From assembly GCF_003347015.1 (NCBI RefSeq), contig NZ_PNFB01000009.1, forward strand, positions 61,786-125,785: DNA of 64,000 nucleotides. The letters run 5' to 3'. A program made the translations under genes and the position numbers. Positions 16,686-25,977 of the stretch are shown in pieces. This DNA comes from Brachybacterium sp. YJGR34 (lineage in GTDB: Bacteria; Actinomycetota; Actinomycetes; Actinomycetales; Dermabacteraceae). Every line of letters starts with the position of its first letter. The first letter of the stretch is position 1. Under the pieces are notes generated by a model that worked only from the letters and a program-made list of their open reading frames with translations, made no database searches and was not told the origin of the DNA.

Positions 16686-18545
16686 ATGTCCCGTGTCGTC
16701 GGAATCGACCTCGGTACCACCAACTCCGCCGTCGCCGTCCTCGAGGGCGGTCAGCCCGCGGTGATCGCCAACGCGGAGGGCGCGCGCACCACGCCCTCGG
16801 TCGTCGCCTTCTCCAAGCAGGGCGAGGTGCTGGTCGGCGAGGTCGCCAAGCGCCAGGCCGTCACGAACGTCGACCGCACCATCACCTCCGTCAAGCGCCA
16901 CATGGGCACCGACTGGAGCACCGAGATCGACGAGAAGAAGTACACCGCGCAGGAGATCTCCGCGCGCGTGCTCGGCAAGCTCAAGAAGGACGCCGAGTCC
17001 TACCTGGGCGAGGCGGTCACCGACGCCGTGATCACCGTCCCCGCGTACTTCAGCGACTCCGAGCGCCAGGCCACCAAGGACGCCGGCACCATCGCCGGCC
17101 TCAACGTCCTGCGCATCATCAACGAGCCCACCGCCGCGGCCCTCGCCTACGGCCTCGAGAAGGGCAAGGACGACGAGCAGATCCTGGTCTTCGACCTCGG
17201 CGGCGGCACCTTCGACGTCTCCCTGCTCGAGGTGAGCAAGGACGAGGAGGGCTCCACCATCCAGGTCCAGGCCACCGCCGGCGACAACCGCCTGGGCGGC
17301 GACGACTGGGACCAGAAGGTCGTCGACTGGCTGATCTCGCAGGTGAAGAACAAGGAGGGTGTGGACCTGGGCAAGGACCGCATCGCCCTGCAGCGCCTCA
17401 AGGAGGCCGCCGAGCAGGCCAAGAAGGAGCTGAGCTCCTCGACCTCCACCAACATCTCCCTGCAGTACCTCTCCATGACCGAGAACGGTCCGCTGCACCT
17501 GGACGAGAAGCTCTCCCGGGCTCAGTTCGAGGACATGACCAGCGATCTGCTCGAGCGCACCAAGGCGCCCTTCCACCAGGTCATCAAGGACGCGGGCATC
17601 TCCATCTCCGAGATCGACCACGTGGTGCTGGTGGGCGGCTCGACCCGCATGCCGGCCGTCTCCGAGGTCGTGACCTCGCTGACCGGCGGCAAGGAGCCCA
17701 ACAAGAGCGTCAACCCCGATGAGGTCGTCGCCGTGGGCGCCGCGCTGCAGGCCGCCGTCATCAAGGGCGAGCGCAAGGACGTCCTGCTCATGGACGTCAC
17801 CCCGCTCAGCCTCGGCATCGAGACCAAGGGCGGCGTGATGACCAAGCTCATCGAGCGCAACGCGGCCATCCCGACCAAGACCTCCGAGGTGTTCTCCACC
17901 GCCGAGGACAACCAGCCCTCGGTCGCCATCCAGGTCTTCCAGGGCGAGCGCCAGTTCACCCGTGACAACAAGCTGCTCGGCACCTTCGAGCTGACCGGCA
18001 TCGCCCCGGCGCCCCGCGGCATGCCGCAGGTCGAGGTCACCTTCGACATCGACTCCAACGGCATCGTGCACGTGACCGCGAAGGACCGCGGCACCGGCAA
18101 CGAGCAGTCCATCCAGATCACCGGCGGCTCCGCCCTGTCCGACGAGGACATCGACCGCATGGTCAAGGACGCCGAGGCCCACGCGGCCGAGGACGAGGAG
18201 CGTCGCAAGAACGCCGATGCCCGCAACACCCTCGAGCAGCTCGTCTACCAGGGCGAGAAGCTGCTCAAGGACAACGCGGACAAGATCGAGGACGCGGACA
18301 GGACCAAGTCCGAGGACGCGATCAAGGAGGCCAAGGACGCCCTGGCCGCCGAGGACACCTCCACCGAGGACCTCGAGGCCAAGCGCGATGCGCTCAACGA
18401 GGCGCTCCAGGCCGTCGGCACCGCCATCTACTCGCAGGCCCAGGAGGCCCCCGAGGGCGCCCCCGAGGGCGGCGAGCAGGCGTCGTCGGACGATGACGAC
18501 GTGGTCGACGCCGAGATCGTGGACGAGGACGAGGAGAAGAAGTGA
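16686..18545 (+). CDS. dnaK: Chaperone DnaK (Hsp70)
   Basis: A 619-residue Hsp70, typical actinobacterial length. ATPase signatures: [14 protein letters not shown] at residues 5-18, [18 protein letters not shown] and [17 protein letters not shown]. The linker [17 protein letters not shown] precedes the peptide-binding domain, and the acidic tail ends in a Glu/Asp-rich [13 protein letters not shown] 16686 is chosen because it starts the conserved MSRVVGID. First gene of dnaK-grpE-dnaJ-hspR, controlled by HspR. It folds and protects proteins with GrpE and DnaJ. Confidence 0.99.
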   Translation: MSRVVGIDLGTTNSAVAVLEGGQPAVIANAEGARTTPSVVAFSKQGEVLVGEVAKRQAVTNVDRTITSVKRHMGTDWSTEIDEKKYTAQEISARVLGKLKKDAESYLGEAVTDAVITVPAYFSDSERQATKDAGTIAGLNVLRIINEPTAAALAYGLEKGKDDEQILVFDLGGGTFDVSLLEVSKDEEGSTIQVQATAGDNRLGGDDWDQKVVDWLISQVKNKEGVDLGKDRIALQRLKEAAEQAKKELSSSTSTNISLQYLSMTENGPLHLDEKLSRAQFEDMTSDLLERTKAPFHQVIKDAGISISEIDHVVLVGGSTRMPAVSEVVTSLTGGKEPNKSVNPDEVVAVGAALQAAVIKGERKDVLLMDVTPLSLGIETKGGVMTKLIERNAAIPTKTSEVFSTAEDNQPSVAIQVFQGERQFTRDNKLLGTFELTGIAPAPRGMPQVEVTFDIDSNGIVHVTAKDRGTGNEQSIQITGGSALSDEDIDRMVKDAEAHAAEDEERRKNADARNTLEQLVYQGEKLLKDNADKIEDADRTKSEDAIKEAKDALAAEDTSTEDLEAKRDALNEALQAVGTAIYSQAQEAPEGAPEGGEQASSDDDDVVDAEIVDEDEEKK

Positions 18546-19219
18546 TGACCGAGAACCAGGGCACCCCCGACGACGCACAGCGCCCCGAGGGTGAGCCGAC
18601 GTTCTCCTTCACCGACAAGCGCAAGGTGAACCCGGAGGACGGCACCGTCCGTCCCTCCGGGGACACCCCCGCCGAGGAGCAGGCGCCGGTGGACCCGATC
18701 GACGCCGAGGCCGCCTCGCTCTTCGAGCAGGCCGCGCAGTCCGAGCAGGCGGGGGACGAGCAGTCCCTCCCGGCCGATGCCGGACGGGTCGCCGAGCTCG
18801 AGGGCCAGGTCACCCAGCTCACCGAGCAGCTCAAGCGCGACCAGGCCGAGTACGTCAACTCGCGTCGGCGCATCGAGGCCGCGGCGGAGCAGGGCAAGGA
18901 GGCCGCCGTGGGCCGCGTCCTGACCTCTCTCCTCGGCGTGCTCGACGACGTGGAGCTGGGCCGCCAGCACGGCGACATCGCCGAGGGCACCCCGTTCCAC
19001 GCGATCGCGCAGAAGCTCGAGGAGACCCTCGGACAGCACGGGCTGACGCGCTTCGGCGCGGTGGGGGAGGAGTTCGATCCCACCCTCCACGAGGCCCTCA
19101 TGCACGAGGACGCCGACGACGTCGAGGTCGCCACGATCTCGATGGTCATCCAGCCCGGCTACTCCCTGGGCGAGCGCGTGCTGCGGCCCGCACGCGTCGG
19201 CACCCGCGGACCCGCCTGA
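18545..19219 (+). CDS. grpE: Nucleotide exchange factor GrpE
   Basis: A 224-residue GrpE. The N-terminal 85 residues are acidic and disordered; then a long coiled coil (VAELEGQVTQLTEQLKRDQAEYVNSRRRIE) leads into the conserved head with LTSLLGVLDDVELGRQHGD and FDPTLHEALMHE. It releases ADP from DnaK. The ATG shares one base with the dnaK stop (TGATG), so translation is probably coupled; a GTG one codon earlier is an alternative. Confidence 0.97.
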   Translation: MTENQGTPDDAQRPEGEPTFSFTDKRKVNPEDGTVRPSGDTPAEEQAPVDPIDAEAASLFEQAAQSEQAGDEQSLPADAGRVAELEGQVTQLTEQLKRDQAEYVNSRRRIEAAAEQGKEAAVGRVLTSLLGVLDDVELGRQHGDIAEGTPFHAIAQKLEETLGQHGLTRFGAVGEEFDPTLHEALMHEDADDVEVATISMVIQPGYSLGERVLRPARVGTRGPA

Positions 19220-19233
19220 GCCGGACCGCCCGT

Positions 19234-19282
19234 GATGCGGGGCGGGGCGGTCGGCCTCGGCCGGTCCGCCCCGCCCCGCATC
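19234..19282. terminator. Strong hairpin between grpE and dnaJ
   Basis: Perfect 17-base arms (GATGCGGGGCGG... / ...CCGCCCCGCATC) around a 15-base loop that can partly pair itself. No T-run follows, so it may act as an attenuator or an RNA-processing/stability element that lowers dnaJ-hspR relative to dnaK-grpE. Confidence 0.7.
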
Positions 19283-19344
19283 GCCACGAACCACACCACC
19301 CCATGACCCCACGACGTCCCTGACGCTCCCGGAAGGAGAGGCAC

Positions 19345-20361
19345 ATGTCCGGACAGGACTGGCTCGACAAGGACTTCTACGCGGTCCTCGGCGTCTCCAA
19401 GGACGCGAGCGCGCAGGAGATCAAGAAGGCCTACCGCACGCAGGCCAAGAAGCACCACCCCGACCGTCACCCCGATGACCCCGCGGCCGAGGAGAGGTTC
19501 AAGGAGATCGGCGAGGCCTACTCCGTCCTCAACGACGACGAGCAGCGCCAGCAGTACGACGCGATCCGGGCCATGGGCTCGGGCGGCGCCCGCTTCTCCG
19601 CCGGCCAGGGCGGCCCCGGCGGTGCCGGCTTCGACGACATCTTCTCCTCGATGTTCGGCGGCGGTGCCACCGGCGGCTTCAGCGGTCCCCCGCCCGGCGC
19701 GGGCGCCGGGGCGAATCCCGACATCGAGGACCTGCTGCGCATGTTCGGCGGCCAGGGCGGCGGCTTCGCGGGCGCCGGCGGCCCGGCGGGCTTCCAGGGC
19801 GGCGGCGCACCGGCCAAGGGCGCGGACCTCACCGCCCGCACCCGTGTCTCCTTCCGCGATGCGGCCCAGGGCTGCGAGCTCACGCTCACCGTGGAGGGCC
19901 GATCGATCACCGCCCGCATCCCCGCGGGGGTGCACGACGGGCAGAAGATCCGCCTGCGCGGCAAGGGGCGGCCCGGTCCCGGCGGCGCGCCGGCCGGCGA
20001 TCTCCTGCTCACGCTCGACGTGGAGCAGCACCCGGTCTGGAGCGCGGACGGCACCACCTTGCGGATCACCGTCCCGGTCTCCTTCGACGAGGCCGTGCTC
20101 GGCACCACCGTGGCGGTCCCCCTGCTGGACGGCGGCACCGTCTCGGTGAAGATCCCGCCGGGCACCCCCTCGGGCCGCACCCTCCGCGTGCGCGGCAAGG
20201 GGATCACGACGAAGAAGGCCACCGGCGATCTCCTGGTCACCGTCGAGGTCGCGGTGCCCACGCACCTCGAGGGCGCGGCGAAGAAGGCGCTGGAGGACCT
20301 CCGCGACGCCCTCGCGGGGGAGGACCCGCGCTCCGGCCTCGCCGAGGCCGCCGCCCGCTGA
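19345..20361 (+). CDS. dnaJ: DnaJ-type co-chaperone without zinc finger
   Basis: A 338-residue J-protein. The J domain (residues about 9-75) has HHPDRHPDD with the HPD motif that triggers DnaK ATPase; a Gly/Phe/Ala-rich stretch spans about 80-155; then two substrate-binding beta domains (ARTRVSFRDAAQG; SVKIPPGTPSGRTLRVRGKG). None of the four CxxCxGxG zinc repeats is present, so it is a type B (CbpA-like) J protein, even though it sits in the position of classical dnaJ. GGAGAGG ribosome site just upstream. Confidence 0.95.
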   Translation: MSGQDWLDKDFYAVLGVSKDASAQEIKKAYRTQAKKHHPDRHPDDPAAEERFKEIGEAYSVLNDDEQRQQYDAIRAMGSGGARFSAGQGGPGGAGFDDIFSSMFGGGATGGFSGPPPGAGAGANPDIEDLLRMFGGQGGGFAGAGGPAGFQGGGAPAKGADLTARTRVSFRDAAQGCELTLTVEGRSITARIPAGVHDGQKIRLRGKGRPGPGGAPAGDLLLTLDVEQHPVWSADGTTLRITVPVSFDEAVLGTTVAVPLLDGGTVSVKIPPGTPSGRTLRVRGKGITTKKATGDLLVTVEVAVPTHLEGAAKKALEDLRDALAGEDPRSGLAEAAAR

Positions 20362-20368
20362 CTCCGGC

Positions 20369-20402
20369 GCCGACGGGCGGGTCCGCGGACCGGCCCGTCG
20401 GC
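20369..20402. terminator. Hairpin between dnaJ and hspR
   Basis: Arms GCCGACGGGC / GCCCGTCGGC plus inner GGTCC / GGACC with a single G-G mismatch and a two-base loop. No T-run. Second strong hairpin in this operon, likely tuning hspR expression. Confidence 0.65.
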
Positions 20403-20437
20403 CGCCCACCCCGTCCCTCCCACCCGGAAGGAGCATC

Positions 20438-20884
20438 ATGGTGAGCTCGCACGGCCTCGACGACCGCGCCCCCGTCTTCGTGATCTCCGTGGCGGCGGAG
20501 CTGTCCGGGATGCACCCCCAGACCCTCCGGCAGTACGACCGGCTGGGACTGGTCAGCCCCCGCCGCACGCGCGGCCGGGGGCGCCGCTACAGCACGCGCG
20601 ACATCGAGCGCCTGCGCGAGATCCAGGCCCTCTCCCAGGAGCAGGGCATCAACCTCGCCGGGATCAAGCGGATCCTCGAGCTGCAGGACCAGGTGAGCGC
20701 GCTGCACGAGCAGCTCGACGCCGTCCGCGAGAACCTCGGGACGATGACCCCCGCGCAGCGCCGCGTGTTCGCCGCCGATCGCGACGGCGAGATCAGCGCC
20801 CTGCGCCGCGGGGAGCGCCCGCGGCGCCGCACCACCGGCAGCGGCAGCGCGATGGTGGTCTGGCGGCCTACGCGCCGCCCCTGA
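20438..20884 (+). CDS. hspR: Heat-shock repressor HspR (MerR family)
   Basis: A 148-residue MerR-family regulator. The N-terminal winged helix has FVISVAAELSGMHPQTLRQYDRLGLV and RGRGRRYSTRDIERLREIQ; a coiled-coil dimer helix follows (LAGIKRILELQDQV), then a basic tail. HspR represses the operon by binding HAIR elements, often with DnaK as co-repressor; HAIR sites are seen upstream of dnaK and clpB in this window. The 3' end overlaps the convergent glycosyltransferase gene by 17 bases. Good GGAAGGAG ribosome site. Confidence 0.96.
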   Translation: MVSSHGLDDRAPVFVISVAAELSGMHPQTLRQYDRLGLVSPRRTRGRGRRYSTRDIERLREIQALSQEQGINLAGIKRILELQDQVSALHEQLDAVRENLGTMTPAQRRVFAADRDGEISALRRGERPRRRTTGSGSAMVVWRPTRRP

Positions 20885-21986
20885 CCGGTGCCGCGGCCGC
20901 GTGCGCGCGGACCCCGGTCTCGTCGTAGATCTCCTGCAGCATCAGCGCCACCCGGCTGAGGTCCACCTCCTCGGCGGCGCGGCGCCCTGCCTCGGTGAGG
21001 TCCTCCAGCTCCCCGGCGAGCAGCGCCGTGAGCGTGCGGGCGACCTCCTGGGCGAAGCGCGGATGGTCCGGCGCCACCTGGTGGGTGAGCACGCCGTCCG
21101 GCATCGCGTCGCGGTACAGGGGGATGCCGCGCACCAGCGCGGGCACGCCGCAGGCCAGCGCCTCCCACAGCACGATCCCCTCGGTCTCCTCCTGGGTGAG
21201 GAAGCAGAAGGCGTCGGCGCCGCAGTAGGCCTCACGCAGCTGCTCGGGCTGCACGTAGCCCGGGAACAGCGCATTGGAGGGGGCGCCGTCCAGCGCCCGC
21301 ACCACCGCGGCGGTCATCAGCCGCTCATCGGTGTGGCCGAACCAGACGAAGGTGACCTCGGGCATCTGCCGGGCCACCTCCACCCAGTCCAGCAGGCCCT
21401 TGCGCACGGTCTGCATCCCCACGCTGACCACCACCTGCGCGTCCGGCGCGAGGCCCAGGGAGTCCCGCAGCCGCTGCCGCGCCGAGGGGTCCGGGCGGAA
21501 GTAGCCGGTGTCCACGCCGTTGGAGAGAACGTGGATCGGGGCGGTGATGGCGTACTTCGGCGCGGAGATCAGCGCCTTGGAGTAGCTGCTGGGCGTGACC
21601 ACCGCATCGCCCAGGCGGTAGAGGTGCGCGATCCAGCGGCGGAACAGCGGCGCGAGCCGGTTGGAGCCGGTGAAGGAGTCGCGGAAGTCGTCCTCCGTGG
21701 AGTGCGCCCACATCAGCACCGGCCGCCGCCGCAGATGCGCGAAGCGCGCCAGCAGCGGCGTGTCCGGGAAGGGGGTGTTGAGGTGGACGACGTCGAAGGG
21801 TCGCAGCGGGTTGGTGACCACCTCGTGCCCGAGGGAGCGGACCGCGGAGCGCTGGTGGCGGATGGCGGCACCGATCCCGGACTCGCCGGCGATGCGGGCG
21901 AGTCCGCGGGGCATGAGCACCCGCAGGGGTGCGTCAGCTGCCGGGGCCTGCCGGGGGCGGCGGGCGGCGCGGGATCTCATGAGCAC
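20868..21986 (-). CDS. Glycosyltransferase family 4
   Basis: A 372-residue GT-B fold enzyme starting at GTG (GGAGGA five bases before). N-terminal half: RVLMPRGLARIAGESGIGAAI and VVHLNTPFPDTPLLA. C-terminal donor site: VVSVGMQTVRKGLLDWVEVA and the E-x7-E-like FLTQEETEGIVLWEALACGVPALV. A hexosyl or mannosyl transfer to lipid or polysaccharide at the inner face of the membrane is likely; acceptor unknown. Last gene of an operon with a TVP38 protein and a second GT4. Confidence 0.87.
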   Translation of the reverse strand: MLMRSRAARRPRQAPAADAPLRVLMPRGLARIAGESGIGAAIRHQRSAVRSLGHEVVTNPLRPFDVVHLNTPFPDTPLLARFAHLRRRPVLMWAHSTEDDFRDSFTGSNRLAPLFRRWIAHLYRLGDAVVTPSSYSKALISAPKYAITAPIHVLSNGVDTGYFRPDPSARQRLRDSLGLAPDAQVVVSVGMQTVRKGLLDWVEVARQMPEVTFVWFGHTDERLMTAAVVRALDGAPSNALFPGYVQPEQLREAYCGADAFCFLTQEETEGIVLWEALACGVPALVRGIPLYRDAMPDGVLTHQVAPDHPRFAQEVARTLTALLAGELEDLTEAGRRAAEEVDLSRVALMLQEIYDETGVRAHAAAAPVRGGA

Positions 21987-21999
21987 GGCTGTCCTCCTC

Positions 22000-22713
22000 T
22001 CACCAGGGCAGGAAGCGCAGCAGCAGGGCGCTGACGCCCAGCCCGTACGCGATCAGGGCCCAGGGCTTGGCCAGCAGGATGATCGCGACGTACGTCCGCC
22101 ACCGCATGCGGGTGGTGCCGGCGAGGTAGCACAGCAGGTCGTCCGGAGCGACGGGCAGGGCGATCGCGGTGGCGAAGGCGCGGGTGAAGTGGCGGCCGCG
22201 GGTCCACCCCAGGACCTTCTCGATGCTCTTGGTCCCGAAGAGGCGCTCGATGAGGTCCAGGCCCACGTGCCGGGCGATGAGGAAGTTCAGCAGGGAGCCC
22301 GCGCACACGCCCAGGTAGTTCAGGATCGTGCCCTCGACCGCGCCGAACAGCACCGGCCCGGCGATGACCAGCAGGCCGCCGGGCACCACCGGGACCACCA
22401 CCGAGGCGATCGAGACCACGACGAAGGCGATCGGCCCCCAGTGCCCGAGCGAGCCGATGAAGGCCTGCAGATTGTCCAGGGACTGCAGCACTCCGGTCTG
22501 CAGCCCCGCCCAGACCAGGCCGATGCTCAGCGCGAGCCCCAGCAGCGGGGCGAGGCGGACGGCGAGGCGCACGGGGTCGCGGCGCGGGCGGGCGGGGCGC
22601 AGGGCCGGGGCCGGCGCCGTCGGCGTCAGCGCGGCGCGCAGTCCCGGGGCCGACGGGCGGGCCGGCAGGCTCGGGGCGGTCAGGACGGGGAGGGAGCCGG
22701 TGCTGGTGCTCAT
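22000..22713 (-). CDS. TVP38/TMEM64 (SNARE-associated) membrane protein
   Basis: A 237-residue membrane protein with a Pro/Ala-rich N-terminal 50 residues and about five to six hydrophobic segments. The DedA/VTT-like core includes VPVVPGGLLVIAGPVLFGAVEGTIL and LNFLIARHVG, followed by ALPVAPDDLLCYLAGTTRM. The VTT superfamily includes lipid scramblases/flippases. Between two glycosyltransferases, it could handle a glycolipid intermediate; that is inference. Its ATG overlaps the upstream GT4 stop by four bases and its stop is 13 bases before the next GT4. Confidence 0.85.
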   Translation of the reverse strand: MSTSTGSLPVLTAPSLPARPSAPGLRAALTPTAPAPALRPARPRRDPVRLAVRLAPLLGLALSIGLVWAGLQTGVLQSLDNLQAFIGSLGHWGPIAFVVVSIASVVVPVVPGGLLVIAGPVLFGAVEGTILNYLGVCAGSLLNFLIARHVGLDLIERLFGTKSIEKVLGWTRGRHFTRAFATAIALPVAPDDLLCYLAGTTRMRWRTYVAIILLAKPWALIAYGLGVSALLLRFLPW

Positions 22714-23957
22714 GCCGCCGCCGCCTGCGGGGCGCTGAGGCGCGCGGTGCGGCGCCGGCGCGCCTGCTGGTACACCTCGAGCACGGCGCGGCCGAACTCC
22801 TGCGCCCCGCAGGTGGCCCGGGCGTGCTCGAGCGCGGCGGCGGACATCCGCGCCCGCCGCGCGGGATCGTCCAGCAGCTCGTCCAGGTGCGCGGAGAACT
22901 GCGCGGTCTCCTCGTACTGCCACCCGGTGCGCCCCTCGAGCACGACGCTCGCGAGCGAGGGGTCACGGTGGCACAGCAGGGGCAGGCCGCAGGCGAGGGC
23001 CTCGATGAAGGTCAGGCCCTGGGTCTCGCTGAGGGAGGCGCTGACGAAGACGTCGCCCGCGCGATACCAGCGCGGCACCTCGGCGGGATCCACCTGTCCC
23101 GTGAAGCGGACGCGGTCGGTGACGCCGAGCGTGGCGGCGCGGTCCTCGAGCTCGTCCCGGTACGGCCCGTCGCCGACGAGCACGAGCACCAGATCCTGCC
23201 GGGGGGAGGCCGCGAGCATCTCGAGCACCTCCTCGAGGTTCTTCTCCTTGGCCAGCCGGCTCACCGACAGCAGCACCTTCTGGTCCGCCCCGATGCCCAG
23301 GCTCTCGCGCAGCGCGAGGACGTCGTCCCGCTCCGCGGCGGTCTCGGCGGGGCGGAAGCGCTGCAGGTCCAGACCCGTGGGGACCACGTGCACCGGGCGG
23401 CGCACCCCGTACCCCCGCAGCAGGCGCGCCACCTTCGCGGTGGGCACGATGACGGCGTCCGTCCCGGCCAGCACGCGGCGGGAGAAGGAGCCGACGACCT
23501 TGCGGCCGACGGTGCGGCTGGGGGAGTAGTAGTGCGTGTAGTCCTCGTAGATGGTGTGGTACGTGTGCACCAGCGGGACCGAGAGGGTCTTCGCGATGCG
23601 CCGGGCCCAGACGTAGGTGGAGAACTCGGCCTGGGAGTGGATGACGTCGGGTCGCCAGCGCAGGATGTCGCGCAGCACGTGGCGGCTCGCGGGCATGCCG
23701 ATGCGGGCGCGGTCGTAGACCACCGCGGCGGAGACCGAGCCGATCCGGTACACCCCGGGCTCGTTGCGGGCGCGGATCCCCTGGGAGAGGGTGAGCACGC
23801 GGACGTCGCAGCCCAGCGCGAGGAGCTCGCGGCGCAGGGTCTGCACGCTCGCGACCACCCCGTTGACCACGGGCTCCCACCAGTCGGTGGTGATGAGCAC
23901 GCGCAGGGGGCGCTGCTGGTCGTCGGCGGGCCGCTCGGCGGGTCGCATCCTGATCAC
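22710..23957 (-). CDS. Glycosyltransferase family 4 (mannosyltransferase-like)
   Basis: About 415 residues. Typical GT4: VLITTDWWEPVVNGVVASVQTL at the start, VIHSQAEFSTYVWARRIAK and VHTYHTIYEDYTHYY in the acceptor half, LLSVSRLAKEKNLEEVLEML and SLSETQGLTFIEALACGLPLL in the donor half. The opening resembles actinobacterial mannosyltransferases of glycolipid synthesis (MgtA/PimB type), but the exact product is not proven. The start is uncertain: GTG 23957 has GAGGGG five bases upstream; ATG 23948 and a longer frame to 24077 are possible. First gene of a three-gene operon. Confidence 0.87.
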   Translation of the reverse strand: MIRMRPAERPADDQQRPLRVLITTDWWEPVVNGVVASVQTLRRELLALGCDVRVLTLSQGIRARNEPGVYRIGSVSAAVVYDRARIGMPASRHVLRDILRWRPDVIHSQAEFSTYVWARRIAKTLSVPLVHTYHTIYEDYTHYYSPSRTVGRKVVGSFSRRVLAGTDAVIVPTAKVARLLRGYGVRRPVHVVPTGLDLQRFRPAETAAERDDVLALRESLGIGADQKVLLSVSRLAKEKNLEEVLEMLAASPRQDLVLVLVGDGPYRDELEDRAATLGVTDRVRFTGQVDPAEVPRWYRAGDVFVSASLSETQGLTFIEALACGLPLLCHRDPSLASVVLEGRTGWQYEETAQFSAHLDELLDDPARRARMSAAALEHARATCGAQEFGRAVLEVYQQARRRRTARLSAPQAAAA

Positions 23958-24155
23958 GTTCACCCCTCGACCCTCGCACGTCGGCCGGGCCGTGGCATCC
24001 GTCGAGGGGACGAGAGAGGTCAGACCGGAGTCTGATTCCTCCGGCGTCCGCCCGCTGCGGGAAGTCCTCGCGATCATGTTTCGAGCCTACGACCGCCCTG
24101 CGACCTGCGGTACGGGGCACGCCCGACCCGTCTCGGAGAATTTCCCCCTAGTGTT

Positions 24156-24638
24156 TCAGCTCGTCACCTGGTAATGGGCGGTGAACGAGGCGGAGGCGAG
24201 CTGGGAGGAGAAGATCTGGAAGCGGGCCTGGATGTGGGGCACCCCCGCCTCGAGGCCGAGGCTCGGCACGGGCAGGGCGTGCACGGTGAAGATGTAGCGG
24301 TGCGGAGGACCCGCCGGCGGCTCGGGGCCGTCGTAGCCCGGACGCCCGAAGTCGTTGACGGCCTGGACCATCGACGTCTCGTCCCGGGCCACGCCCAGCG
24401 GCAGCGAGGTGGCCGTGGCCGGCAGGTCCCAGGCGATCCAGTGCCAGAAGCCCGAGCCCGTCGGCGCATCGGGATCGAAGCAGGTCACCGCGAAGGACTC
24501 GGTGCCGGCGGGGGCGCCGGACCAGCGCAGGTCGGGGGAGAGGTTCTCCCCGCCGAGGCTCTCGACCAGCTGCTGGGGCGCCACCACGGAGCCGTCGGGC
24601 GTCGCGGAGGAGGTCAGGGTGAAGGCGGTCTCGCTCAT
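24156..24638 (-). CDS. YbhB/YbcL family (PEBP/Raf-kinase-inhibitor-like) protein
   Basis: A 160-residue PEBP-fold protein. Signatures: CFDPDAPTGSGFWHWIAWDLP (ligand pocket DPDAP and HW), GYDGPEPPAGPPHRYIFTVHAL near residue 100. Bacterial members have no established enzyme activity; phospholipid or inhibitor binding is proposed for the family. Monocistronic, leaderless from a TAGGGT box six bases upstream. Confidence 0.92.
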   Translation of the reverse strand: MSETAFTLTSSATPDGSVVAPQQLVESLGGENLSPDLRWSGAPAGTESFAVTCFDPDAPTGSGFWHWIAWDLPATATSLPLGVARDETSMVQAVNDFGRPGYDGPEPPAGPPHRYIFTVHALPVPSLGLEAGVPHIQARFQIFSSQLASASFTAHYQVTS

Positions 24639-24644
24639 GACTTC

Positions 24645-24650
24645 ACCCTA
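24645..24650 (-). promoter_or_regulatory. -10 box of leaderless promoter (PEBP gene)
   Basis: TAGGGT on the minus strand, six bases before the ATG at 24638. Confidence 0.5.
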
Positions 24651-24681
24651 GGAGGCGGCGCGGCGCCGTGGGGGCGCCGGC

Positions 24682-25956
24682 TCAGAATCCGTCGGCCGAC
24701 GGGCGGGGATAGTGCTGGAGGAACTTCTTGATCTGGTTCGCGGTGGCGGCGAGCACGTAGAGGCGGCGCCGCCAACCCTCGACCTCGTAGCTCAGCGGAT
24801 GCACCGTGCGCCGCCTGCCGATCTCGCGCACGCGGGCGCGCAGGTCCGGGTCGATGATGTAACGCCGCAGGAGGCGCCAGGGGACGATCGAGTAGAGGAT
24901 CTCCTGGCGCGGGACCGCGCGGGGGAGCTCGCGCTCCTCGACGAGGTCCGCCACCACCGGCTCGGCGACGTTCGCCCCGGCTGCGGTCATGTAGTAGTTG
25001 TTCCGGCCGATGCGGGGATTGACCTCGAAGAACTTCGCCACGCCGTCGCGCGGGTCGATCTTCACGTCGAAGTTCGCGTAGCCGCGGTACCCGGTGTGCT
25101 CGAGGAAGCGCACGGACTGGTCGAACACCTCGGGCAGATCGGTGGTGAACATGGCCGCGGGGTTCCCCAGCGCGCCCGGCGTGTGCTCCTCGAGCAGGAC
25201 CTGCGCGCCGCCCAGCAGGGTCACGGTGCCGCGGGAGTCGACGTAGGCGGTCACCGAGAGCATCGCGGTGTCGTCCCCGGGGATCATCTCCTGGAGCACG
25301 AAGCGGTCTCGGTAGCCGGCCGCGGTGAGGCGTCCCACGAGGTCCGTCAGCTGGGCGCGGTCGGCGATCTCGAAGACCTTCCGCTTGCCGGGGAAGGAGA
25401 CCGCGTTGTAGGCGGAGGAGCGGGAGGCCTTGGCGACCAGGGGCCAGCCCAGGTCCAGCTCGGGCACGGCCGGGGCGGTGCCGTGCGCGAAGTCGAGCAC
25501 CACGGTGCGGGGGGTGGGCACGCCGATCGCGGTGCAGGTCTGCGAGAAGGTCGCCTTGTCCGCCACGTCGCGCAGCACCTCGTCGCCCAGCAGCGGCAGG
25601 TGGAAGTACGCTCCCAGCTCCTCGCGGTGCTCGGCGAGCAGCGCGACGAGGAAGTCGGCGTTGGCCAGCAGCACCGGCCGGACGGCGCCCGGGCGCGAGG
25701 CCTTCTCCGCGCCCACCGTCAGCAGCGCGCGGATCATCTCCTCCTCGCTCGCCGCCGGCCCGAGCTCGACGGTGCGCAGGATCGAGGAGTCCGCGACGGG
25801 GCCGGCGACCTTGCGGGTCACGACCGTCGAGATCGTCCCGTACTTCTCGTGGAAGGCGCGGGCCAGCGCGTAGATGCCGATGTCACCGCCCAGCAGCACC
25901 AGGTCGACCTCATCGGTCGGCGCGGCGGCGTAGGGGTGCGGCGGGGTGTCGGGCAT
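24682..25956 (-). CDS. ATP-grasp carboxylate-amine ligase, D-aspartate-ligase-like (copy 2)
   Basis: A 424-residue ATP-grasp ligase. N-terminal Rossmann part LVLLGGDIGIYALARAFHEKYG; a bait region KATFSQTCTAIGVPTPRTVV; ATP-grasp core with WPLVAKASRSSAYN, QEMIPGDDTAMLSV and metal-binding FFEVNPRIGRNNYYMTAAG near residue 315. This pattern resembles D-aspartate ligases that add D-Asp to the Lys/DAP side chain of peptidoglycan precursors. The upstream neighbour is a paralogue with the same ending (YPRP..D.GF). GGAAGGA ribosome site; a 21-base gap to the paralogue. Substrate identity is inference. Confidence 0.8.
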   Translation of the reverse strand: MPDTPPHPYAAAPTDEVDLVLLGGDIGIYALARAFHEKYGTISTVVTRKVAGPVADSSILRTVELGPAASEEEMIRALLTVGAEKASRPGAVRPVLLANADFLVALLAEHREELGAYFHLPLLGDEVLRDVADKATFSQTCTAIGVPTPRTVVLDFAHGTAPAVPELDLGWPLVAKASRSSAYNAVSFPGKRKVFEIADRAQLTDLVGRLTAAGYRDRFVLQEMIPGDDTAMLSVTAYVDSRGTVTLLGGAQVLLEEHTPGALGNPAAMFTTDLPEVFDQSVRFLEHTGYRGYANFDVKIDPRDGVAKFFEVNPRIGRNNYYMTAAGANVAEPVVADLVEERELPRAVPRQEILYSIVPWRLLRRYIIDPDLRARVREIGRRRTVHPLSYEVEGWRRRLYVLAATANQIKKFLQHYPRPSADGF

Positions 25957-25977
25957 CGGGCAGGGTCCTTCCGGGGA

